Source: Planctomycetota bacterium (GTDB lineage Bacteria; Planctomycetota; Phycisphaerae; WQYP01). Taken from it: a stretch of 43,397 nucleotides of DNA. The notes beneath the pieces are model-generated. The model was not told the DNA's origin. It saw only the letters and a list, made by a program, of their open reading frames with translations, and searched no databases. The stretch covers positions 1 through 43,397 of the forward strand of contig JAKBCC010000017.1 of assembly GCA_021808105.1 (NCBI GenBank), written 5' to 3'. Position numbers and translations under genes: made by a program. Positions 36,508 through 43,397 of the stretch are shown here, piece by piece. Within the stretch, counting starts at the first letter, position 1, and the number at the start of each line of letters is the position of its first letter.

Positions 36508-36528
36508 CCGGCACATTTAATGTGCCGG
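36508..36528. repeat. Perfect 21-base palindrome, operator-like
   Basis: CCGGCACATT and AATGTGCCGG flank a single T. It is not followed by a T-run on either strand, so terminator function is unlikely. It lies in a divergent promoter region and could be bound by a dimeric regulator of the alpha-galactosidase gene or of the secreted-protein gene. Confidence 0.5.
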
Positions 36529-36609
36529 TGATACGGGACGACCTTTGGACGCGTACTATGATCCTCTGGCGCACAGTCGAAATCCCGTGCCGGTATGCCA
36601 CCTGAAAAA

Positions 36610-36645
36610 GAGGGCAAAAAGACCGCGGATAACGCGGATAAATAC
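36610..36645 (-). repeat. Dispersed ATCCGCG-type repeat, copy 1
   Basis: The minus strand reads TTTATCCGCGTTATCCGCGG and continues with GTCTTTTTGCC. A related copy lies at 41015-41050 on the plus strand. Such ATCCGCG...ATCCGCGGTC elements are familiar as scattered intergenic sequence in planctomycetes and related bacteria. Confidence 0.4.
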
Positions 36646-36808
36646 GGGGCTTCGGTTCTCCGAGGCATCGGCGGTGTATTCGGGTTGCATCGATGCACAT
36701 TTTGAAACCGCCGCGCACCGACGGTGTACTAATACAGCAGATGCCGCGGCTGGCGCAATCGGGTGGTCCGGTTGGCTTATGCGAGGCCCTGATAAAAGGA
36801 GTCTGTCA

Positions 36809-37429
36809 ATGCGAGTTTTTAATTTGGATTTTCTGGGTATAGCGCTGGCCGGGGTCATCGCGATGGCGTTGCCCGCCATGGCGAGCACCAGCCATGCCGC
36901 CGACAGCGGAAAAACCGGGACGGTCACCGGAAAAGTCGTTGACAGCAACGGCAATCCGGTCGGCGGGGCCATGGTTCGTGTTATGCGATTGCCAAAAGGT
37001 GCCGTCATGCCGCCGGATGGCGGTCCCGGCGGGCCGCGTGGCCCCGGGGGCCCCGGTGGTTTCGGCGGCCCGGGCGGTGGGCCAGGCGGACCTCGAGGCC
37101 CAGGCGGCCCCGGGCCGCAAGGCCACATTAAAGTCAAGGCTGGACAATCCGTTTGGATCAAGCACATGCTGATTTTGGGAGTAACCAAAACCGCCGCCGA
37201 TGGCACCTTCACCCTTAAAAACGCTCCGGTGGGTAAATATGCCGTCGTAGCGATGAAACGCCGCGATGGCTTTGGCCACAGCAATAAACCGCTGGTGGTC
37301 AAACCCGGCACCACCGCAAACGCCGGTACTCTTACGTTAAGAAAAGGCCGACGTGGTCCCGGCGGTTTTGGCGGCCCGGGTGGCCCTAATGGCCCAGGTG
37401 GCCCCGGCGGCCCACCGCCTGGCCAATAA
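36809..37429 (+). CDS. Secreted Gly/Pro-rich protein with carboxypeptidase-regulatory-like fold
   Basis: A 206-residue protein. The signal peptide spans about residues 1-31 (hydrophobic FLGIALAGVIAMALPAMA). A beta-sandwich of the CarboxypepD_reg type follows: TGTVTGKVVDSNGNPVGGA and, after an insertion, AADGTFTLKNAPVGKYAVVA. The insertion (about 70-110) and the tail (about 180-206) are collagen-like Gly/Pro tracts with GGP/GPG units. Such proteins are probably extracellular or cell-wall associated. AAGGAG 6-7 bases before ATG 36809 decides the start; the frame is open further upstream without homology. A strong terminator follows at 37460. Confidence 0.8.
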   Translation: MRVFNLDFLGIALAGVIAMALPAMASTSHAADSGKTGTVTGKVVDSNGNPVGGAMVRVMRLPKGAVMPPDGGPGGPRGPGGPGGFGGPGGGPGGPRGPGGPGPQGHIKVKAGQSVWIKHMLILGVTKTAADGTFTLKNAPVGKYAVVAMKRRDGFGHSNKPLVVKPGTTANAGTLTLRKGRRGPGGFGGPGGPNGPGGPGGPPPGQ

Positions 37430-37459
37430 CGTCTCCCCATAGATTCTCATACTCACCCC

Positions 37460-37492
37460 GCCCCGCAGCCAATACCCTGCGGGGCTTTTTTT
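37460..37492 (+). terminator. Rho-independent terminator
   Basis: A perfect 9-base-pair stem (GCCCCGCAG at 37460-37468 with CTGCGGGGC at 37477-37485) and an 8-base loop are followed by seven T. It ends the transcript of the Gly/Pro-rich secreted protein. Confidence 0.92.
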
Positions 37493-37570
37493 ACCCATTG
37501 CGAAAACTTTCTGATCTCGGTTCTTCAGCGGATGGGCATAAATGAAAACTTTCCGCTAAAATCTTCCCCC

Positions 37571-38686
37571 ATGTCAGATATTCATATACAACTTCCACCC
37601 TCCGCCGCCATCGCCTATCCCGTGCATGTGGGTTCGCACCTGCTTTCGGAACTGGGACAGCGGATAAAACAACGCGCACCGTCCCCTTCCTGCGCTATCG
37701 TTACCGATGATCACGTTGCAACATATTATCTTCCCACGGTGAAGGCTTCTCTGGAATCCGCCGGCTACCGCGTTTGCAGTTTTGTCTTCCCCGCCGGCGA
37801 ATCTAATAAAACGCTCCACACGGTTGCTGCCGCGTACGACGCATTGCTTTCCGCCCGCCTGGAACGCTCCAGCCCGGTCCTTGCGCTTGGTGGCGGCGTA
37901 ACCGGCGATCTGGCCGGGTTTGTCAGTTCCACGCTGCTCCGGGGCGTGCCGTTTATTCAGGTGCCTACCACGCTTCTGGCGGCGGTAGATGCCAGCGTGG
38001 GGGGAAAAGTGGGGGTGGATCATGCGATGGGAAAAAATCTCATTGGCGCATTTCATCAGCCCGCCGCCGTATTTACTGATGTCACAACATTTAAGACACT
38101 TCCGCCGCTGGAAATTCAGTGCGGCCTGGCCGAATGCGTGAAACATGCCATTATCAAAGATACCCGGCTCTTTGAATTTATTGAACACAATTTATCCGCT
38201 GTGCTCGCCTGCGATCCGGCGACGCTGGCGGAACTTGTAGCGTGGAATGTTCAAATTAAAGCGGCCGTGGTCATGGCCGATCCCTTTGAACGCGGTGATC
38301 GAGCACTGCTGAACCTGGGCCACACATTTGGCCATGCACTGGAAACGTTGGCGGGCTATTCCAATCTGGCACATGGACAGGCTGTATCGCTGGGCGTGGT
38401 GGCGGCCTGCCGTCTGGCCGCGGAACGGGGAGAATTCCCACCCGCGTCCGCGTTGGCTGTAGAATCTCTGCTGACCCGCATCGGCCTGCCTGTACGCATC
38501 GCCATCGCGGACCCCGCTGCGGTTCTTAAAGCAATGGGCAGCGATAAAAAAATTATCTCCGGACGCCTGCGGTTAATTTTGCCCGCAGAACATATCGGCC
38601 ACGCGCGCATCGCCGCGGATATTCCGGAAAATCAGATTTTGCAGGCCATCAGTTATATTCAACAGCACGGAGCCTCCACCGCATGA
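37571..38686 (+). CDS. aroB: 3-dehydroquinate synthase
   Basis: Second step of the shikimate pathway: converts DAHP to 3-dehydroquinate using NAD+ and a divalent metal. The 371-residue protein has GGGVTGDLAGF (NAD-binding), PTTLLAAVDASVGGKVGVD and NLIGAFHQP, and metal ligands in GLAECVKHAI and NLGHTFGHALE. ATG 37571 gives the usual start. No Shine-Dalgarno sequence precedes it; a TAAAAT box ends 8 bases upstream, so the transcript may be leaderless or nearly so. The stop overlaps the dprA start (ATGA). Confidence 0.96.
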   Translation: MSDIHIQLPPSAAIAYPVHVGSHLLSELGQRIKQRAPSPSCAIVTDDHVATYYLPTVKASLESAGYRVCSFVFPAGESNKTLHTVAAAYDALLSARLERSSPVLALGGGVTGDLAGFVSSTLLRGVPFIQVPTTLLAAVDASVGGKVGVDHAMGKNLIGAFHQPAAVFTDVTTFKTLPPLEIQCGLAECVKHAIIKDTRLFEFIEHNLSAVLACDPATLAELVAWNVQIKAAVVMADPFERGDRALLNLGHTFGHALETLAGYSNLAHGQAVSLGVVAACRLAAERGEFPPASALAVESLLTRIGLPVRIAIADPAAVLKAMGSDKKIISGRLRLILPAEHIGHARIAADIPENQILQAISYIQQHGASTA

Positions 38687-39957
38687 GTGCCGCTGATTCC
38701 GCATCCGTCCCCGCCGACCCGTCGCCGCAACGGCTTGCCGCGTGGCTCACGCTTTCTCTATGCAATGGCATCGGCCCGGTGCTGCTGCGGCGTTTGCTGG
38801 ACGCACTGCACACACCGGAAAATATTTTATCTGCCTCGCCCGCACAGTTAGCTCAGGTGGAGGGCATTGGTCAAAGTCGCGCACAGGCTATCGCCCGCAG
38901 CCGCGAACATACGAACATGGATGAAATTCTGGCGGATTGCCGGCAGCGGCATATCGGCGTGATCTGCCCGGATCACGCCCAATGGCCGCCGGGCCTCACC
39001 CGCATTGCCGATCCACCGACGGTGCTGTATATCCGCGGAAGGATTCTCCGTGAAGATATGCTGGCGGTGGGAATTGTCGGCTCACGGCGTTGCACACTTT
39101 ATGGCCGGGAGCAGGCCGGTAAATTTGCCGCAGGTCTCGCCGAAGCCGCCGTAACCATTGTCAGCGGCGGGGCGCGTGGCATTGACACCGCCGCCCATAC
39201 CGGAGCTTTGCGTGCCGGCGGGCGCACCATCGTGGTGCAGGGCTGCGGGTTGGGCCACTGCTATCCGCAGGAAAACGCAGACCTGTATGATCGCATTGTC
39301 CAGGAAGACCGCGGTGCAGTCATCAGTGAATTACCGCCGGATTCACCGCCGCTGCCGGAAAATTTCCCGCCCCGCAACCGCATTATCACGGGAATGTCCC
39401 TGGGAATTCTGGTGGTAGAAGCCAACTTGCGCAGCGGCTCCCTGATCACCGCCCGGCTCGCCGCCGATGATTACGCCCGTGAAGTATTTGCCCTGCCCGG
39501 GCGCGTGGACTCCATCGCCAGCAGCGGCACGCACCATTTAATTAAAACCGGAGCCGCCGCTTTGGTGGAATCGGTCGATGATATTTTGCGTGGCATCGGC
39601 CACAGTGATTTAATTACCACGGCTGATCCCGAAGCAGTTACTGCGGCCCCAAAGCGCCGCACGGCCCGCGCGCCCTCCGCTCCAGTTGCCGAAAGCAATT
39701 TATATTTGTCATCAGCGTCCGGGAATTCCGATTCCAACACACCACCCCAGGCCGAATTAACCACCCCGCAAAAACGCATCCTCGCCTGCTTCACCGGCGA
39801 ATCCCTGGACGTGGATGAACTCTGCGCCTCGGCGGCCCTGCCCCCCGCTGTTATCATGGCTGAACTCACCTTCCTTGAAATCTCCGGCGTCCTCCGCCGC
39901 CAACCCGATCGCCGGTACACGCTGAATCCTGAGCGTAGTATTCAGGACCGGAGTTAG
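38683..39957 (+). CDS. dprA: DNA-processing protein DprA
   Basis: Loads RecA onto incoming single-stranded DNA in natural transformation. The 424-residue protein has an N-terminal SAM/HhH-like region (EGIGQSRAQAIA, about 65-76), the Rossmann-fold core (VGIVGSRRCTLYGRE, SGGARGIDTAAH, ISELPP, FPPRNRIITGMS, VVEANLRSGSLITA, VFALPGRVDS) and a C-terminal winged-helix domain (about 360-420). It overlaps aroB by 4 bases. The linker of about 50 residues before the winged helix is Ser/Pro-rich. Confidence 0.96.
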   Translation: MSAADSASVPADPSPQRLAAWLTLSLCNGIGPVLLRRLLDALHTPENILSASPAQLAQVEGIGQSRAQAIARSREHTNMDEILADCRQRHIGVICPDHAQWPPGLTRIADPPTVLYIRGRILREDMLAVGIVGSRRCTLYGREQAGKFAAGLAEAAVTIVSGGARGIDTAAHTGALRAGGRTIVVQGCGLGHCYPQENADLYDRIVQEDRGAVISELPPDSPPLPENFPPRNRIITGMSLGILVVEANLRSGSLITARLAADDYAREVFALPGRVDSIASSGTHHLIKTGAAALVESVDDILRGIGHSDLITTADPEAVTAAPKRRTARAPSAPVAESNLYLSSASGNSDSNTPPQAELTTPQKRILACFTGESLDVDELCASAALPPAVIMAELTFLEISGVLRRQPDRRYTLNPERSIQDRS

Positions 39958-39964
39958 AAGTAGC

Positions 39965-39981
39965 GCAGGCGTCCCGCCTGC
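39965..39981. repeat. REP-like palindrome
   Basis: GCAGGCG-TCC-CGCCTGC, a 7-base-pair hairpin with a 3-base loop, of the GCAGGCGTCCCGCCTGC type scattered in planctomycetes and verrucomicrobia. Confidence 0.6.
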
Positions 39982-40006
39982 CTGTCCGATGTTTACGTTG
40001 CGGGCC

Positions 40007-40027
40007 GATGCCAGATGCCAGATGCTA
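40007..40027. repeat. Short tandem repeat, three copies of a 7-base unit
   Basis: GATGCCA, GATGCCA, GATGCTA in tandem. Confidence 0.7.
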
Positions 40028-40256
40028 AACGAGGTGACGGGTTACAGGGGACAGCATCCAATGAATAATGAACAGCGAATAGAGACGACCAGCCAGCCCA
40101 ACCTTCGCACTTTGCGTGGTTTTTGGCGCTGAAAAAATATTTAAGTGGCCTTGGCGGTAGCGCCAGGCGGTATATTTTTTCAAAACCCGTCCGGTACAGA
40201 CCTACTTGTGCGGCCGGCTCTATCATTTTTTTCTCCTTTTTGCCATATTAGTACAC

Positions 40257-40874
40257 ATGTTCATCAGTGCCAGTAATCGCCAGAAGAACGGTAAGAAACA
40301 CACCTATCACCGTGTGATGGAAAAGCAGCGCAGCGCTTTGGGCCAGTGGGTACAGCGGCAGGTGATTTACCTCGGCGAACTTACCAGCGATCAGGAAGAG
40401 TCCTGGCGCAGAGCTTTGCAGGTCTTTGATCCCGTTGGCAATCAAACGCAAAGCATGACGCTGTTTGCCACGCCTGAAGTGGTACCGCCGGAGCAACTCA
40501 ACAGTGTGGCCATTCGTTTGGATCAAATCAAGCTGCATCGCCCGCGAAGTTATGGTGGCTGCTGGCTGGGTTGCGAATTGTGGCGGGAACTGCAGTTGGA
40601 TCAGTTCTGGCATTCGCGTCTGAAGGCGGACGGGCGATCGGGTGTGCAATGGCAGAAGGTACTGGCGTTGCTGGTCATCAATCGCCTCGTCGCTCCAGGC
40701 AGCGAGTTCCGGCTGCATCGGCAGTGGTTTAATGGCAGTGCCATGGATGTGCAGGTCGATGCTTCCGTGGCCTCCAAGGATCGGTTGTATCGGTGTCTGG
40801 ATCGAATCCTGGAACATCTCTCGGATTTGTTCCGGCACCTGCAACAACGATGGAAGGATCTCTTCAGCAAATGA
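40257..40874 (+). pseudogene. N-terminal fragment of an IS1634-type transposase
   Basis: The 205 residues match the first third of IS1634-family (IS4 superfamily) transposases: KKHTYHRVMEKQRSALG, QVIYLGELTSDQEESWR, LHRPRSYGGCWLGCELW, VINRLVAPGSEFRLHRQW, and DRLYRCLDRILEHL ending RWKDLFSK. Full-length members continue with a catalytic core of about 350 more residues containing the DDE residues; here a stop follows and no frame downstream shows the core. There is no clear terminal inverted repeat and no strong ribosome binding site. It must be inactive. Confidence 0.8.
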
Positions 40875-41014
40875 GGCTGGCACAAAAGCGTGGCTGTCGC
40901 CCAGGCGGGAATGTCCCTCCTCCGGTCCAACATCTATTTTCTATTCTCACGCCTTAAATAGTGCTAACTTGAGATTCCAAATTTCAAATTTGAGATTTTT
41001 CCGCAGCTCGGAGT

Positions 41015-41050
41015 CTATCCGCGTGATCAGCGAAATCCGCGGTCTCTTTA
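41015..41050 (+). repeat. Dispersed ATCCGCG-type repeat, copy 2
   Basis: Reads CTATCCGCGTGATCAGCG and then AAATCCGCGGTCTCTTTA. It shares ATCCGCG and ATCCGCGGTC with the copy at 36610-36645, with about 8-10 bases more between them. Confidence 0.4.
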
Positions 41051-41232
41051 CAGTCAATTTTGAATTGCATCCCCGACCGCCAGGATGTTCAGAAGGATTT
41101 CCACATTCCCGCCTGCCGCTACCGGATGTGGTGTTGAGGGTTCCGGGTTCTGTGCGTGGTAGTCCGCCGATCGTAGGCTGTCCGGATGAGGGTGTTGCGC
41201 GTCAGTGATTCATAAAAATACTTGGAGTCCGG

Positions 41233-41260
41233 TTGCGTTTTTTTGGGGTTCTGCTATCAT
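41233..41260 (+). promoter_or_regulatory. rRNA promoter candidate P1
   Basis: TTGCGT (41233-41238), 16 bases, then TATCAT (41255-41260) with TG one base upstream of the -10 (extended -10). It is the more distal of two promoters before the 16S gene. Confidence 0.5.
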
Positions 41261-41282
41261 TCCTCTATCGGATTGTTAATCT

Positions 41283-41298
41283 AATCGCTTCGGTGATT
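41283..41298 (+). other. UUCG hairpin in the rRNA leader
   Basis: AATCGC-TTCG-GTGATT, six pairs closed by the stable UUCG tetraloop. Confidence 0.6.
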
Positions 41299-41388
41299 GG
41301 GTGCTTCTGATGCGGCTTTTGCGACGGACAAAAGAGTTTGTCTGAAACAAAAGTTGCGGCGGCGGAAAAATAAAATTTTCAGGCACGC

Positions 41389-41416
41389 TTGACATAAACA
41401 AAACCCTTGGTAACAT
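41389..41416 (+). promoter_or_regulatory. rRNA promoter candidate P2
   Basis: A perfect TTGACA (41389-41394), 16 bases, then TAACAT (41411-41416). Transcription would start near 41424, about 550 bases before mature 16S. This is the better of the two rRNA promoters. Confidence 0.7.
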
Positions 41417-41570
41417 AGTTCCTCCCTGATGGGAACGAAAGTTGCCGCAGGGACCAACACCGGGCTTTGATCCAAAAAAGCTTTTCGTGTTGAAGACGGC
41501 TCATAAAGTCAGCCGCGGGATTTCTTGTCCCGAAGGTTGGTTGGAAAGAGTTGTGGAAGCTTATTTGCTT

Positions 41571-41582
41571 TGCTCTTTGACA
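41571..41582 (+). promoter_or_regulatory. BoxA antitermination site of the rRNA operon
   Basis: TGCTCTTTGACA matches the BoxA consensus of bacterial rRNA leaders (TGCTCTTTAACA in E. coli) at all but one base. It binds NusB/NusE to make the polymerase resistant to termination. Confidence 0.75.
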
Positions 41583-41636
41583 AGTAAACATGGTTAAGGA
41601 CGCCACGAGGATGTGGCAGGCTGGAACCGCATGCAC

Positions 41637-41656
41637 AAAACTTCGCGAGAAGTTTT
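41637..41656 (+). other. Leader hairpin with GCGA tetraloop
   Basis: AAAACTTC-GCGA-GAAGTTTT: eight perfect pairs, a GNRA loop, and TTTT at its end. It lies 55 bases after BoxA and could be a pause or attenuation site that BoxA overrides. Confidence 0.6.
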
Positions 41657-41740
41657 AGCGGAACGGCCTGCGTCATGAAACGGTAAGCAACAACAAGCTT
41701 GCCATTCAGGCATTCTCGTGTGCAAGTCGATTTGAAAAGT

Positions 41741-41771
41741 CGTTACGGATGCACTCCCTGCATCTGTAACG
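41741..41771 (+). other. 13-base-pair hairpin in the rRNA leader
   Basis: CGTTACGGATGCA (41741-41753) pairs with TGCATCTGTAACG (41759-41771), twelve standard pairs and one G-U, around the loop CTCCC. Such stems are typical RNase processing or folding guides in rRNA leaders. Confidence 0.6.
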
Positions 41772-41974
41772 CAAGCCAAGTCACTTTTGAGAATCCTGAG
41801 TATCGCTTCGGTTATACAGCTCTAGCCAGTTGGATAATTTGAAGCGAGTCGGAAGAACGCCGGGTGCAAATCCGGGAGTTGTCCGATATTAGGCTTTGCC
41901 AATAGGCAAACCTTCAAACTTATACGAATCCGGTAAAAGGGCCGCAAGGCACGAGTCATCGGAAAAACGATATT

Positions 41975-43397
<1,423 letters not shown>

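Larger units (their letters stand above)
36400..36808. other. Divergent intergenic region between alpha-galactosidase and the Gly/Pro-rich protein
   Basis: Holds the palindrome at 36508-36528 and a copy of a dispersed repeat at 36610-36645. No gene is supported. Confidence 0.5.
39958..40256. other. Repeat-rich intergenic region after dprA
   Basis: No gene is supported. It holds the REP-like palindrome at 39965-39981, a triple GATGCCA-type tandem at 40007-40027, and a TGGCG/CGCCA hairpin near 40153-40166. The density of small repeats suggests eroded DNA next to the transposase remnant. Confidence 0.5.
40875..41974. other. Decayed region followed by the rRNA leader, no protein gene
   Basis: The left part (to about 41220) has dispersed and AT-rich repeats, including GAGATT...ATTTCAAATTTGAGATT around 40970-41000. 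The right part holds two promoters, BoxA and several strong hairpins of the ribosomal RNA leader, listed separately. Short ORFs here have no homology. Confidence 0.6.

Noticed and set aside
36556-37440. 294-codon open frame on the minus strand, Pro/Gly-rich
   Set aside because: It is the antisense of the Gly/Pro-rich secreted protein gene, whose GGC/CCC-rich codons leave the opposite frame open. The plus-strand frame has a signal peptide, a ribosome binding site and a terminator.
41860-41890. Sequence resembling a cobalamin riboswitch core (GGGTGCAAATCCGGGAGTTG)
   Set aside because: It lies inside the rRNA leader, lacks the CCCCGC segment and the B12 box, and folds as a simple CGGGT-GCAA-ATCCG tetraloop hairpin.

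Overview
The window looks like chromosomal DNA of a planctomycete, probably class Phycisphaerae. The partial 16S rRNA gene at the right edge has the GGGGGCTCACAC variant and the AACGAGCGAAACCC variant that I associate with PVC-group rRNAs. The proteins (sulfotransferase-like proteins, large exporter-associated secreted proteins, a GH36 alpha-galactosidase, a Chlamydia-type class Ic ribonucleotide reductase) also fit. The assignment rests on sequence feel and recall, not on a tree. The gene content is mostly chromosomal, and the only mobile DNA seen is a truncated IS1634-type transposase.

Layout, left to right. 1-7 kb is mostly on the minus strand: a truncated fasciclin-domain lipoprotein, a zinc-ribbon membrane protein behind guaA, a sulfotransferase-like protein, a broken kinase-NUDIX fusion gene (plus strand), and UDP-glucose dehydrogenase. 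7-24.6 kb is all plus strand: obg and coaX; then a tightly packed run with a large secreted/membrane protein, an ABC-2 exporter ATPase, an internally duplicated permease and a secreted HEAT-repeat protein; then a BtuFCD-like import system; a two-domain HD/HD-GYP protein; and an arginine/ornithine succinyltransferase cluster (aminotransferase, AstA, AstD). 24.6-28.8 kb holds an M42 aminopeptidase (minus), a two-gene AAA ATPase plus DUF4276 (TOPRIM-like) pair that resembles split OLD-type defence systems, and a PA0069-type radical SAM protein (minus).

28.9-33.5 kb is the most informative region. A strong promoter leads into a clear cobalamin riboswitch, followed by nrdA and nrdB. The NrdB has Phe at the radical-tyrosine position, and its metal-ligand and radical-transfer residues match Chlamydia trachomatis class Ic R2 with a constant +7 offset. 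A B12-independent, probably Mn/Fe reductase is therefore likely repressed by B12, which predicts a B12-dependent class II enzyme elsewhere in the genome. The BtuFCD-like importer may serve the same economy, but its substrate is not shown by the sequence.

33.5-34.2 kb is a gene-poor, hairpin-rich stretch with two minute overlapping ORFs. It is followed by a GH36 alpha-galactosidase (minus), a secreted Gly/Pro-rich regulatory-like-domain protein with a good terminator, and an aroB-dprA pair. 40-42 kb is a decayed region (REP-like palindrome, tandem repeats, IS1634-type transposase fragment, dispersed repeat) that leads into a ribosomal RNA leader with two candidate promoters, a BoxA antitermination site and strong hairpins. 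The 16S gene runs off the right edge.
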